The notes beneath the pieces are model-generated. The model made no database searches and was not told the DNA's origin. It was given only the letters and a program-made list of their open reading frames with translations. This document shows, in pieces, positions 33,303-45,237 of a stretch of 64,000 nucleotides of DNA. Source of the stretch: Liopterus haemorrhoidalis (taxonomy: Eukaryota; Arthropoda; Insecta; Coleoptera; Dytiscidae); assembly GCA_963971575.1 (NCBI GenBank), contig OZ020625.1, positions 1,426,001 to 1,490,000 of the forward strand, read 5' to 3'. Positions within the stretch are counted from its first letter, which is position 1; every line of letters starts with the position of its first letter. The position numbers and the translations under genes were made by a program.

Positions 33303-33577
33303 CAGGTCGTCAAGGATGAAATTTGTAGTTAATAATATTGCCAACTTTAACATCTTATTATTTGACATTGGCTTAATATTTTACCGTTCTGTTTTTGTTT
33401 GTTGGAAAGTTACACATCTTGCCTGTTTAAAGAAATCATTGTATGCTCTAAAAAATATCAAAAACTTTTTTTAAAAATTAATTTTGTTGAAAATGGAACG
33501 GTCAGAAATAGACAATATGGGATGAATAAAATAATTATTTGCCTTTTTTTTCTACATATTTCATCCTGGATGACATA
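33303..33577. mobile_element. Internally deleted mariner (MITE)
   Basis: Left half is almost identical to the mariner at 22591 through MERSE (33494 region), then jumps to 'agacaatatgggatgaataaaat', the last codons and tail of the same element, and ends TTTCATCCTGGATGACATA. A direct deletion derivative of the decayed mariner family 10 kb upstream. Confidence 0.85.
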
Positions 33578-33579
33578 AT

Positions 33580-34219
33580 ATTTGGAAATATTTAAAAAAA
33601 AATAATTTTGTGACGTACGTCATCTGATGTTGTGGATCACCATAGTAGTTTGTCTTGTTTCCAACCATCTAACCAACCGATCACGTCAAAATAAATATGG
33701 CTGCTAATGTGGATGGACCATTTAGTGTTATTAAATGATAACCAATGAAATGTACGTCATTAGAAGACGTGTAGGAAGTGGTTGCATGGATGAACCATTT
33801 TTTTTTAGAAATGGTGTAAAAATGGACTATGGAGTTTTTTTTTATTTTGTTGTTTATTTAAATAATTCAAAATGATAATTATATTAATTTATGTTACCAA
33901 TAAAAATATTTTTTGTTTTTATTAGTGTTTAATATAATACTTGAAAACTAAATATTGTTTTTTGTCAAAAAAAAAAACCCTTTCAGGATCAGGACCCGAC
34001 AAAAAAACATGCAGAAATTGAGGATTGCGCAGGAAGAAGTAGAAGAAGGTAGGTATCCAAATTCTGACAACTTACTGATATATATAAATATATATATATT
34101 TTTTAATTTAAATATACAATAATCATATTAAATACAAGTAAAACCTAAGATTAAGTCTTTCAATCTCAAATTCCTAAAAATTTAAGTTTTATTTATTAAT
34201 TATTAAAAAAATATATATA
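33580..34219. other. Unassigned; one exon-like segment
   Basis: A 61-bp stretch at 33987-34047 lies between CTTTCAG and GTAGGT and is open, but it is isolated and matches no family I recognise. The rest is AT-rich with 'gtacgtcat' motifs at about 33613 and 33750. Confidence 0.25.
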
Positions 34220-35611
34220 CAGGGTGTTTGTTTGAAACGGGGCACCCCGAAAATCTCCTTTATTTGTAAAGATATAAAAAATCTTCAGAACAAAAGTTAA
34301 ACTAGACAAAAAGGCCCATCTAAAGGTTACTATAAGAATTCTGAGGCACTTCCGGTTTCACCGGAAATGATGTCAACTTTTGATCTAGCATAGGGAATCG
34401 ATAATTTTATATTTTTTTCCTAAAAGTACATCAAATTAGCTTTACAATGACACCAAAAAGTCATATTTTTATGTTAACCATTTCAAAATGGCGACCATTT
34501 ATTTACAAAATAATAATCAACATAAGTTTTACAGAGTTGAACGTAGCAAGCTTTGAAAACAATAAAAAAAGAAACAAAATATCTCTAAAATAAACTGTTA
34601 TAACTAGTTATTATATGAAATAACATGAAATAACTTAAATTTTAATTTTTCAATTAAATGTTTTATAAATAACAAAAGTTTAATAGTTTATTTTGCTTAT
34701 TTTTGTTTCAAAAAAAAAAATTGTATTAATTGGTCGTATAATGAGAAAATGTGTGGACAATAATGGTGGTTTGATCGAACATTTGTTTTTTTTTTTTTTT
34801 TTTTTTAAATAATTGTAAAAAGTAATAGTTTATTTTTTTTTCTAAATAGTCAAATACAAGTCTGTTCCAAACGGTTAAGCGGAACTAGATTTTGCAATCT
34901 AGTTACTTCCATCGTTTAAATCGTGCTTTTCGGCCGTTTAAACATTTTTTGGTAATTTTTTTCATCATTTTAAAATGTCATTTTCTTTATATGTTAATTT
35001 TTTGTGTCATTCTTATTACAAATTTCCCAATTATTTATATTTTTGTCATTAAAATATGTAAAAAAATAATTGACATTGACATATATCATTCGTTTCCATG
35101 GTTTCATTGTTGGAATTTTAAATTTTGACATTCCAACGTGAAAAATTAAATAACCCTAGCAAGGTCCCTTCTCGTGACAACCTAAAAGAACAAAATTCCC
35201 ATTTAGTTCCGCCTAACCGTTTGGAACAGACTGTAGTTTATTTTAGAGATATTTTGTTTCTTTTTATATTGTTTTCTAAGTTTGCTACGTTCAACTTTGT
35301 AAAACTTATGTTGATTATTATTTTGTAAATAAATGGTCGCCAATTTGAAATGGTTAACATAAAAATATGACTTTTTGGTGTCATTGTAAAGCTAATTTAA
35401 TGTACTTTTAGGAAAAAAATATAAAATTATCGATTCCCTATGCTAGATCAAAAGTTGACATCATTTGCGGTGAAACCGGAAGTGCCTCAGAATTCTTATA
35501 GTAACCTTTAGATGGGCCTTTTTGTCTAGTTTAACTTTTGTTCTGAAAATTTTTTGTATCTTTACAAATAAAGGAGATTTTCGGGGTGCCCCGCTTCAAA
35601 CAAACACCCTG
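34220..35611. mobile_element. Foldback element with CAGGGTGTTT ends, MITE at its centre
   Basis: Arms 34220-34610 and about 35215-35611 are inverted copies (start CAGGGTGTTTGTTTGAAACG, end CAAACAAACACCCTG). The sequences 'cttccggtttcacc' and 'atggcgaccatttatttac' are clear mirror landmarks. The centre is occupied by a TTCCAAACG MITE. Confidence 0.85.
34859..35232. mobile_element. TTCCAAACG-type MITE, copy 2 (complete)
   Basis: Inverted ends AGTCTGTTCCAAACGGTTAA and CTAACCGTTTGGAACAGACT. Reference copy of the family, about 374 bp. Internal landmarks 'gatttgcaatctagttac' type, 'cgtttccatggtttcattg' and 'caaggtcccttctcgtgac' occur in all other copies. It sits at the centre of the CAGGGTG foldback. 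Confidence 0.85.
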
Positions 35612-35938
35612 TGTATAAAATGGGAACAAACGCTGTAGTCACCATAGAACGGACCACTACAAAGTTTATTTAGATTATCTAAAGAAGTCTATTCAAGGTC
35701 AAATACAAATGAAGTTTGTTAATCAATTTTGTTTATTGTTCAGGCATAGCTACAACAAACGTACTTGAAATTATTATTGAAAAAAATAACGTGTTATATT
35801 ATGATGAGAATGTCATAATGTAATTTACTGTGCACAATGCAAAATAACACATTACGTTGCAAATTTTTATGCAACGGGTCATTAGAGATTGAAAGACTGA
35901 TATTCAAAATTAAATATAAACTTACACTAAGTCTTAAA

Positions 35939-36505
35939 CTATTTTCTTTTTATTTCATCAGTTGTTATCCCATATTTGGATTTCATTTTATCAATTTCTT
36001 CTTGTTTCTTTTCGATATCAGTCTTCTTAAAAGCTTTACTAGATTGATAATAAAGAACAACTAAGTAGCGATTACAAACGTTGAAACCCGAGAGATGATC
36101 GCAAGCATTTTTAGCATCAAAAATGTCTTCGTAGACCACAAAAGCTGTTCCTCTTGTATCTGGTGTGTTACCCCTGAAAAAAAAAAAGTATTGATTGATT
36201 ACTTGTGATGGGACACTTATCGATATTAATTTATTTTACCCAACGTAAAAATTACAACTATTTACTTACACTCTAATTTGTCTAATAGCTCCATATTTTC
36301 CAAATATATCATACATTTCTTCTCCTGTAATCTTATAAGGTAAATTTCGAACGTATAAAATTCGATTTACTTCAGGTGGTAAACGCACCTAAAAAATAAA
36401 ACAAAGTCAGGTTAAATTAAATAAATAACAACTAAAATTACAATAAATCATTTTAAAAACAGAATAATACTTACGTTAGTTTTTCTTTGCATTGCTAAAG
36501 CCATT
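35939..36505 (-). CDS. SF3B6: Splicing factor 3B subunit 6 (p14), exon 1 with one-base frameshift
   Basis: Exons on the minus strand: 36505-36475 (ATG to donor GTAAGT), 36388-36270, 36173-35939 (stop TAG). Exons 2 and 3 read [19 protein letters not shown], then the RRM with RNP motifs, [19 protein letters not shown] and [13 protein letters not shown], ending TTDEIKRK; this is the U2 snRNP/SF3b protein that contacts the branch-site adenosine. Full length would be about 128 residues, as in the family. Exon 1 begins MALAMQRK as in insect orthologues, but six T on the + strand (36480-36485) give one base too many: as written the frame hits TAA before the donor. With one base fewer it joins exon 2 perfectly. 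Sequence error is more likely than a broken essential gene. A minus-strand TCAGT at about 36608 may be its initiator. Confidence 0.9.
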
Positions 36506-36671
36506 TTTAAGTTTTAAAATCGGGTAAATTCGAATAAATAAGATATTTTTTGAAAATTATTTTGACAGCTAAAAATATCACTAACTAAGAATTGCAAACT
36601 TAAATACTGAAGTCAAAAGTCCCTATATAAAAACCAGAATGGCCAACCGTATGACATTTATCTTTATAAAT

Positions 36672-37162
36672 ATCTATAGTCTGTTTCTTTTTGGCCGTTT
36701 TGTTTAAGTTTTGTAAATCATACTTACAATAAACATTTTTTGGTTAAGGTTAATATCATTTTAAAATGTCATTTTCTTTATATTTTGATTTTTTTTGTCA
36801 TTCTTAATACAAATTTCCCATTTATTTATTTTTTTGTCATTAAAAAAATGCTAAATAAAGTCTAATCTAATCTAAAATATGTAAAAAAAGTATTTTATTT
36901 TTGACATATGTCATTCGTTTCCATGGTTTCACTGTTGGAATTTTAAATTTTCACATGCCAACGTGAAAAATGAAATAACCCAAGCAAGGTCCCTTCTTAG
37001 GTATTTTCCCTATTTGGGTAACTTTCGTTCCTAAAAGAACGAAATTCCCATTTAGTTCCGCCTTAAACAAGTTTCAACAAAACGGCCAAAAAGCACGATT
37101 CAAACGATGAGAGTAACTAGATTGCAAAATCTAGTTCCACCTAATCGTTTGGAATTTTCTGG
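36672..37162. mobile_element. TTCCAAACG-type MITE, copy 3, rearranged
   Basis: Contains the family landmarks (cgtttccatggtttcactg, caaggtcccttc, cccatttagttccgcc) plus an extra inverted segment 'caaaacggccaaaaagcac...ctagttccacctaatcg'. In the SF3B6-APC7 intergenic region. Confidence 0.7.
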
Positions 37163-37314
37163 TTTAATTAGTAAAAATCTAAGACAGCAGAATTAGGAAA
37201 ACGATAATAGATAATAAACATTTTACGAAGTCACCGTAGTTGGTTTAAAGACACACAGATGTCGCACTATTCGTAATTCACTAATTTCCAGAGCTATAAA
37301 CGCTGCTTTATATG

Positions 37315-37664
37315 CTATTCCGAACGTGTAGGCGGAACTAGATTATGAAATTTGGTAACTTTCAAATAATTGCAGATTCTAGATTAAATTGATTGTCATT
37401 ATAAAATGTCCTTTTCATTGCATTTTAATTTTTTGTCATTCTTTATAAAAATTTCCCATTTATTTATTTTTTTTTCTTCAAAATATATAAATATGTCTTA
37501 AAATTTTTAATAAATATAATTCGTTTCCATAGTTTTACTGTTGGAATTTTAAATTTTCACATACCAAACGTGAAATTTGAAATAACCAAGCAAGGTCCCT
37601 TCTCGTGACAACCTAAAAGAACTAAATTCCCATTTAGTTCCGCCTAAAGGTTTAGAATAGCCTG
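37315..37664. mobile_element. TTCCAAACG-type MITE, copy 4
   Basis: Left end CTATTCCGAACGTGTAGGCG, right end CCTAAAGGTTTAGAATAGCC; internal landmarks as in the other copies. Lies between SF3B6 and APC7, about 330 bp before the APC7 start. Confidence 0.8.
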
Positions 37665-37990
37665 TATATTATATGACGTCAATGGTCAAAAGCCTCATTC
37701 AATCGATAAAAGTTACTAGATTTCAAAATATATCCCGCTTAAACAAAAGAAACAGACTATACGTATTACAAAAATGAAATTTACAACACAGCTCAAAATC
37801 ACAAATAAATTAACAATTTAAAATATCGGTGTAATATTAAATAAATATTAATTTATTAATTGACAAATTATACATATAATAAATTTAATTTTAATTTTTC
37901 ATGCCAATTTCTGAGCTCTTAAAGTCTGTATATTCTAACCTAATTTTTAACTTCAAAACACTGTCAAATAGTGAATTTAATAAAAGAAAA

Positions 37991-40900
37991 ATGAAGAATT
38001 TATTTGACCAAATCAAATTATTGTACGACCAAGAGTTGTATTCAAATGTTGTTCATGTGGTAAGCTGTAAATCAGGCCCCGTTTTACTGAAGATGACTGC
38101 TTAATAAATCGAAATGTTCATTTAGAAAATTAAATAAGTGAATATAGTTTTTTATTTACCTATAATTAAAATCTTTAAATTAACATATCTTTTACACTCT
38201 GACTGCCAGAAGGTTTATATGGAAGGCTTTGTCAGTCAAATATGACTGACTTTGCAGTCAAAGTGTTAAAGTATATAATTAGTCTTAAAAGAGGGTTAAA
38301 TTAAAGACGTTTTAAATTTTTAACACTTGTTAATTTTTAGTGTTCCTTGGCAGTTTCAATTTGCGATCAAAAACCAGATATAATATCAGCGCAACAAAAA
38401 TGCAATATGTATATATATTTTGCTGATTCGTTGTATCAATCAGAGCAATACGCAAAAGCTGAATATACTTATTATCAAGCATTTCAACAGAAGAAGAATA
38501 TAATAAAAAAGAAGAGTGGTCCAAAGCCGCAAGAAATTAATAAAGAGTTTATGTCTGACGTAGAAATTAAATTTAGAATGCATCTTTGTTATGTTAAATT
38601 AAAGCAATATCAAAACGCAATATGTATATTGCAATCTATTTCTGGAAGATCGAGAAATTCTAAAATTAATATGGCTTTGGGGAATTTGTATAGAGATGCT
38701 GGAATGGAACGGAGTGCTGTTTCTGCTTATAAAGAAGTGCTACGAGTATGTTTAATTTGTGTAGTGTATTTTTTCGATGTATAATTTTTTGTTTTGTAGG
38801 AATCTCCATTAGCGTTAGAAGCTGCTGAATCTTTGCTCGCTCTTGGTATTAAAGGTATTGAAGTAAACTCTTTAATGTTGGAAGGTACTTCTGATTCTCT
38901 TACAACAGCTTGGGTAAGTTGACTTTTGATCTTATTGATATATTCCATCTTAATATGTTAGCTGTTTTTCCCCGTAGCTGCCCCAGGTTTTTGCCTGTAG
39001 CTGCCCCAGTTCTTTGCCTGTGGTTGCCCCAGGTCTTTTCCCTTTAGCTGCCGGTTCTTTCCATGTAGCTGTCAAGTCCTTTCCATGCAGCTGTCAGGTC
39101 CTTTCCATTTAGCTGCCAAGTCTTTTCCATGCAGCTGCCAGGTCTTTCCATTTAGCTGCCAGTTCTTTCCATGCAGCTGCCATGTTTTTTCATGCAACGG
39201 GCAGTTCTTTCCATACAGCTACCAGGTCTTTTCCATGTAGCTGCCAGGTTTTTTCCATTTATCTACCAAGTCTTTTCCATGCAGCTGCCAGGTCTTTCCA
39301 TTTAGCTGCCAGGTCTTTTCAATTTAGCTGTCAGGTCTTTTCCATTTATCTGCCAAGTCTTTTCCATTTAGCTGTCAGGTCTTTTCCATTTATCTGCCAA
39401 GTCTTTTCCATTTAGCTGCAAAGTTTTTTCTATTTAGCTGCCAAATCTTTCCATGTAGCTGTCCAATATTTCCATGTAGCTGCCAAATCTTTCCATGTAG
39501 CTGTCCAATCTTTCCATGTAGCTGTCCAATCTTTCCATGTAGCTGTCAAATCTTTCCATGTAGCTGTCAGGTCTTTTCCATTTAGCTGCCAAATCTTTCC
39601 ATGTAGCTGTCAAAACTTTCCATGTAATTGTCAAGTCTTTTTCATTTATCTGCCAGGTCTTTTCCATTTAGCTGTCATGTCTTTTCCATTTAGCTGCCAA
39701 GTCTTTTCCATTCAGCTGTCAGGCCGTTTACATTTATCTGTCAAGTCATTTCCATTTAGCTGTCAGGTCTTTTCTATTTATCTGCCAAGTCTTTTCCATT
39801 TAGCTGTCAGTTCTTTTCCATTTAGCTACCAGGTCTTTTCCATTTAGCTGCCAATTCTTTCCATGTAGCTGCCAAATCTTTCCATGTAGCTGCCAAGTAT
39901 TTCTATGTACCTGTCAGGTCTTTTCCATGTAGTTGCCAGGTGTTTTCCATTTAGCTGCGAGGTCTTTTCTATTTAGTTGCCAGGTCTTTTTCATTTAGCT
40001 GCCAAATCTTTCCATGTAGCTGCCAAGTATTTCCATGTACCTGTCAGGTTTTTTCCATGTAACTACCAGGTCTTTTCCATTTAGCTGCGAGGTCTTTTCC
40101 ATTTAGCTACCAGGTCTTTTCCATTTAGCTGCCAGGTCTTTTTCATGCATCTACCAGTTCTTTTCCATGCAATTGCCAGTTCTTTTTATATATATTTTTT
40201 TTAGGTTAATAATTGGCTGAGAGGCCAAGCAGAGATGGAGTCCAGAGACTACCGGACTGCCGTAGCTACATTTAACGCAATGGACACAGGTGGACTTTTA
40301 AAAGACAACACTACACTTCTAGTGACATTAGGACAGTGCTACCACTACAGTGGCGACGCCAAACGGGCACAATCAACACTACAGAGAGTAAGTAATTATT
40401 CTAAAACTATATACAGTATCTGGAACAGGTTTAACACGTTCGCGGACAGTACGGCTATAGCCGTCGAATATTTTTACTAGCTCAGGTCATGACGGTCTAA
40501 ACCGTCCTACTTTTTTATTCAAATATACAAATGACGGCTGGGGCAGGTTTTAATTCCATTTAAGTATTTGAAAACCAGTATAAACTGTCCTATCAGGAAC
40601 ATACCAAACACAGTAAATGTCCTATTATAAACAAAAATCTAAAAAAGTTATATTTTGGGTACATCTCATTGTACAAAACTGTCCGCGAACGTGTTTTAAC
40701 TTGTGTTTCCGACTTTAATAGTTATGACTGGTACCGGTACCAGTTTTTACAGTAAGACCTCTTATCACTTCCTCGTTTAAGGCTGATTTGAAGCACAGTA
40801 CGACCGTATGCAGATGTAAAGTAATGCGCTTTCCTAACTTCGAGAGTAAGAATGTAAACAAGGTAAATGTCTTAATAATTACATAATTTCAGGCCCACAA

Positions 40901-43900
40901 TTTGGATCCAAACAATCCAGCTGGCTTGGATATCCTAGCGTCTTTATTGGCTAAAGAAAATGTTGAAGAACTCCAAAGACTTATTCCTCCAGATTTGGAA
41001 CTGAGTCAATATACAGCATCGCATTGGTTAGCGCTTGCTTATAGCATGTATGCAAATAAGAAGTATAATAAAGCGGCGTATTTTGCTCAAAAGGCTTGTG
41101 TTATGAGCCCTAGAAATGTTGAGGCATTGTTGCTGAAAGCTAATATCTTGTATGATGTTAAGAAGTATCCGGATGCTGTTGCACATTTGAGAGAAGCTTT
41201 ACAGATTTCGCCTTTTAGGTAAGTTAAACTCTGATAAAATTATTGTTGTCCGAAAACTATTGTCCAATCAAAAAGGAAATTTAGAAAAAAACTACTTTTT
41301 TTACCGGGTGGCACTTTAGGCTTCTAGTAAGAGGGGGCGGGGCAAAAAGGAAATTTAGAAAAAAACTACTTTTTTTACTGGGCGGCACTTCAGGCTTCTA
41401 GTAAAAGGTATTATAATTAAAATTATATATATAATTATATTAAATTATAGGCATGCTGTATGAAATCGCGGAAAATCATATTTTTTTATTACAAGATCAC
41501 ATGACCGTTTGAGCCCTTTGGGACCCTCCGAATCGCATGCATATATTTAAAAGACTTTAAATTTGTTATAACTTTCTTTTGACAAAAGGGCAAGCAATAT
41601 TAAATCAGAGAAAAGCACAAAAATTTTGTGTTTAAGTGGAAATGCAATTTTCCCTATGACCGGAAAGCGTGCAGGGGTTTAGTACCATCCCTTTTTTGTT
41701 GTCACATGGTAAATATTCTCTCCTCCAAAAGGCATGCTGTATGAAATCGGAGACCAAAAACTGTCATGAGCTCCCGGTCTATTAAATTAAAACTATTCGC
41801 GAAAGTTTCTGTGAAACCCCGGTAAAATTATTTTTATCGGCAAGCGTGGCATCGGTTGCCGATAAAGGAAGATTTTCTGGGGTTTGTATTTTATCAGTAT
41901 TAATGCCAAAACTGTTAATGGGAAAAACAATGATGGGCAAGTGTAGTGTGATTTTCGGACAATATGGATTCTAACTGGACTTTTTCAAACTTTAACTGTG
42001 ATTTTTTTCAGATATGAAGTCCACGAAAATTTGGTAACATATTATCTGTCTATGAATAGACTGAGAGAGGCTTTAACTGTGGCCAGTAATGCTTGTAAAC
42101 AATTAGGACATACACCAAGAGTACTAACCGTAAGTATTTAATTTATAGAAATTTTCATAATATCAATTTTTATAATTATTTCCAGCTTTATGCATCTGTT
42201 TTAATGAAAGAAGCCGTTACGATCTGCAAAGCGAAATCATTGTTACAAAGAGCAATTCATACTACCGATAATCATCCAGTTTATTTACCAGCCGTTTACC
42301 TTTTGGTCGAGTTGTACGATTTGGAAATGGCTCCCGAAGCTGCTTATCATTTATTGATGAAATATGTCGAGACAACACCTACTTCGAGACTACATCAACT
42401 ACTCGGGGATGTGTTAGCGAGAATGAATAAAGAAGATAAGGCTTTTGATCATTATAATATTTCTCTCAAGTAAGTTTTCTTGATTCTGATATTATATGTT
42501 TTATATTGTATTACGTAACTAACAGGGAAAGTTCATTTTTTATGTTGTATTGGTTCATATCATTGAATAAAAATCAGCTGTGGCCACCACAGGACCGACC
42601 GCCATCACAAAGTACTTTTATAAAATTCATTCTAGCAGCAGAGTAGAAAAAACTTGACCCAATATTTTCTAACAGAGATATTATTTATCATGACCATGGA
42701 AACGTTACATATAAGTATGAAAAAATAAAAACAGAAAAAATTTATTCGTTTTTTCAAAAAATGTTTCAAATAAAAGTTGTTTGGAAAACCTGGCTCCCTA
42801 CACCCCTACACCAGGCCCTTACCGCCTTATTATAATTAGGAAAATAATAGAAAAAAAAATCAGCTGTGGCCACCACAGGACCGACCGCTTTCACAAAGTA
42901 AAAAATTTTGAAATTTTTTTCGTTTTATCAAAAAATGTCTGTGATAAAAGTTGTTAGTTTTTATAGCAAATTTTATGAAATAAATTTTTTCGAAATATTT
43001 TTGTTGTTAAATATTCACAAAAATCTTAAAATCGACACGAGTAAACTCCCATTTCTAGTCAACCGATTTTTGATCAATTCGTGCCAAAAAAATTGATGTC
43101 AAAAGCTTAAATATAAAGTTTCATAAAAATCCTTTTAGCCGAATTTTAGATTTTTATGAATATTTAACAGGATAATATTTGGAAAAAATTTATTTTATAA
43201 AAGTTGCTATAAATGCAATAACTAACAACAATTATTTGAGACATTTTTAGATAAAAAATTTTTGAAACATTTTTTGAAATTTTTTCTATTTATTTTTCAT
43301 ACTTATATGTAACGTTTCCATGGTCATGATAAATAATATCTCTGTTAGAAAATATTAGGCCAAGTTATTTCTACTCTGCTGCTAGAATGTATTTTATACA
43401 AGTACTTTGTGATGGCGGTCGGTCCTGTAGTGGCCACAGCTGATTTTTTGTCTTCAAAATATGTAAAAAAAATATTAAAATAATTCACAAATGCCATTCG
43501 TTTCCATGGTTTCACTGTTGGAATTTGAAATTTTCACATACCAAACGTGAAACATGAAATAATCTAAGCAAGGTCCCGTGACAACCTAAAAGAACGAAAT
43601 TCCCATTTAGTTCCGCCTAAACGTTTGAAATAACCTGTACCTACGAAATTTTGTAATTTGTGAAAAATTTAAACCGCTTTCAGACTTCTTTAAATTAACG
43701 AGTTATAGACTGTGTGTTGTGTCGCTCTGAGTTATGTTTTAATGCATTATTTTAACGTTCCATGTACCGTTCACATCTGTTATAAATTAGTAAGTTACGA
43801 ATAGCCCTCCATCTGTGAATTTTGAAACCAACTATTTAGCTCCGTAAAATATTTTATATGTATTATCGTTCTTATAATTCTGTTGTCTTAGATTTTAATT

Positions 43901-44476
43901 ACCTAATTACCTAAATTGATCATATTTACTGTCCGTCTTTGTAATTTTGTAGCAAGATTTGTTAATGATGACATTATGTTAGGTTATGTAAAGGCATTCG
44001 ATAACTACGGTGTCATTGATAGAATGCGATAGCCAATGTGTTTATATGTCTGTCTCATTAAAACATCTCACTAGCTATAAGTTTAGAAAATTATGCACAA
44101 TCCACAACAAACAGCGTATTAAATTTGGAGGTCTGAACGGTTTCCATCTTATCATATGACAAACTTGCTGCTGACAGTGAACAGTCCATAAGCTACAGTG
44201 CATAAGCTATTGATTTAAGACCTCTGAATGCGGCTTTGCAATAAACTAATTATTTAAACGTATTTTGTTTTTAGTTTGGATCCAAATAATCATCGGGCAG
44301 TTGAAGGCATGCAAGCAATCGGAAGATCAAGCGGAAACTCAAGTTCGAAAATAGACTCGGGATTCTATATGGCTTGCGAAGAAGGAGGAACCAATCAAGT
44401 TACTCAACCGTTATCCGATCAAGAACCAGATGCGGACAGCGATTCGGAACACTGGATAGAGGCTAGTTTTCACTAA
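37991..44476 (+). CDS. ANAPC7: Anaphase-promoting complex subunit 7 (TPR protein), eight exons
   Basis: Exons: 37991-38059, 38341-38745, 38800-38913, 40205-40387, 40893-41218, 42012-42129, 42186-42469, 44275-44476. All junctions are GT-AG and keep frame; the product is 566 residues, close to human APC7 (565-599). Diagnostic stretches: FADSLYQSEQYAKAEYTYYQ, KINMALGNLYRDAG, SAVSAYKEVLR, then a chain of tetratricopeptide repeats, and LDPNNHRAVEGMQ before an acidic tail (DQEPDADSDSEHW) as in the family. APC7 is one of the TPR scaffold dimers of the APC/C that hold coactivators. An in-frame ATG at 37901 would add 30 residues; I prefer 37991 because the protein then starts MKNLFDQIKLLYDQELY like its relatives. 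Introns 1, 3, 4 and 7 carry mobile or tandem repeats. Confidence 0.93.
38186..38271. mobile_element. Small piggyBac-like palindromic MITE remnant
   Basis: Ends ACACTCTGACTGCCAG and CAGTCAAAGTGTTAA are near complements, with TTAA at the right. At the centre GTCAGTCA-AATA-TGACTGAC (38231-38250) is a perfect hairpin. In APC7 intron 1. Confidence 0.55.
38965..40190. repeat. ~22-bp minisatellite in APC7 intron 3
   Basis: About 55 imperfect copies of AGCTGCCAGGTCTTTTCCATTT, many shortened to 19-21 bp, with variants CCATGTAGCTG and CCATTTATCTG. It fills the intron from 50 bp after exon 3 to 15 bp before exon 4. Pyrimidine-rich on the coding strand; frames through it are spurious. Confidence 0.95.
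40431..40699. mobile_element. piggyBac-like MITE with TTAA ends
   Basis: Flanked by TTAA (40431-40434 and 40696-40699). Inverted ends TTAACACGTTCGCGGACAGT and ACTGTCCGCGAACGTGTTTT. Contains the palindrome ACGGCTATAGCCGT just inside the left end. In APC7 intron 4. Confidence 0.75.
41219..42011. other. APC7 intron 5 content
   Basis: A ~75-bp unit ('aaaggaaatttagaaaaaaac'-type up to 'ggcttctagtaa') occurs twice in tandem at about 41268-41405, and 'ggcatgctgtatgaaatcg' occurs at about 41451 and 41731. No coding or RNA gene seen. Confidence 0.5.
42570..43450. mobile_element. Foldback element with CAGCTGTGGCCACCACAGG ends
   Basis: Arms of about 200 bp: AATCAGCTGTGGCCACCACA at the left (about 42577) and its complement at the right (to about 43446), with 'catgaccatggaaacgttac' mirrored. 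The centre holds a second, shorter copy of the same family in direct orientation (42780-43140: 'aacctggctccctacaccc'). In APC7 intron 7. Confidence 0.75.
43455..43640. mobile_element. TTCCAAACG-type MITE, copy 5 (right part)
   Basis: Carries cgtttccatggtttcactg, caaggtcccgtgac and cccatttagttccgcctaaa. The left part is missing, replaced by the foldback element. Followed to 44274 by intron sequence with nothing assigned. Confidence 0.65.
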
Positions 44477-44571
44477 GATTATTGAAAAAGAAAAAAAATA
44501 TTTCAAAATATTAAAAACACTTTTTTAGATTTTAAGATGTGATATTTTTATTTATGTATTAATTTTTTTTT

Positions 44572-44577
44572 AATAAA
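44572..44577 (+). terminator. Polyadenylation signal of APC7
   Basis: AATAAA 96 bp after the stop codon, followed by a T-rich stretch; the only good candidate before mobile elements begin. Confidence 0.6.
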
Positions 44578-44634
44578 TTTTTGTCTTTTTTAATTGAATT
44601 TCTACATTTTATTAACCTATTTATATCCTACAGC

Positions 44635-44700
44635 AGTGTTTCTCAACCTTTTCTGGCCTGGGGCCCCCCCGAAACTATGTAAGTATTGTCTGCCCCCCTA
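44635..44700. mobile_element. hAT end fragment
   Basis: CAGTGTTTCTCAACCTTTTC is a hAT terminus, followed by 'ggggcccccccgaaac'. Cut off by the adjoining MITE; no right end found. Confidence 0.5.
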
Positions 44701-44701
44701 T

Positions 44702-45128
44702 ATAAGCTTTGTAAATCATACTTACAATAAACATTTTTTGGTTAAGGTTAATATCATTTTAAAATGTCATTTTCTTTATATTTTGATTTTTTGTGTCATT
44801 CTTAATGCAAATTTCCCATTTATTTATTTTTTTGTCATTAAAATATCCAAAAAAAATATTTAATTTTGACATATGTCATTCGTTTCCATGGTTTCATTGT
44901 TGGAATTTTAAATTTTGACATCCCAACGTGAAAAATGAAATAACCCAAGCAAGGTCCCTTCTCGTGACAACCTAAAAGAACTAAATTCCCATTTAGTTCC
45001 GCTTAACCGTTTGGAACAGACTGTATGATTTACAAAGCTTAAACAAAACGGCCAAAAAGCATGATTAAAACGATGAAAGTAACTAGATTGCAAAATCTAG
45101 TTCCGCCTAAGCGTTTGGAACAGACTTT
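44702..45128. mobile_element. TTCCAAACG-type MITE, copy 6, rearranged
   Basis: Contains all family landmarks and two right-type ends in succession (AACCGTTTGGAACAGACT at about 45006 and AAGCGTTTGGAACAGACT at about 45112), like copy 3. Confidence 0.75.
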
Positions 45129-45237
45129 ATTTTTGGGTACAATAAATAAAACAATATTTTTTATGAGTTTTTTTTTTAATCATAACTATAATATAAGCTG
45201 TTCACTTTTGAGTTTATAAGTTTATATCTAATGAAAA

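Noticed and set aside
33987..34047. Isolated exon between CTTTCAG and GTAGGT
   Set aside because: Open for 20 codons, but with no partner exon or recognisable homology nearby; chance splice-like signals are common in AT-rich DNA.
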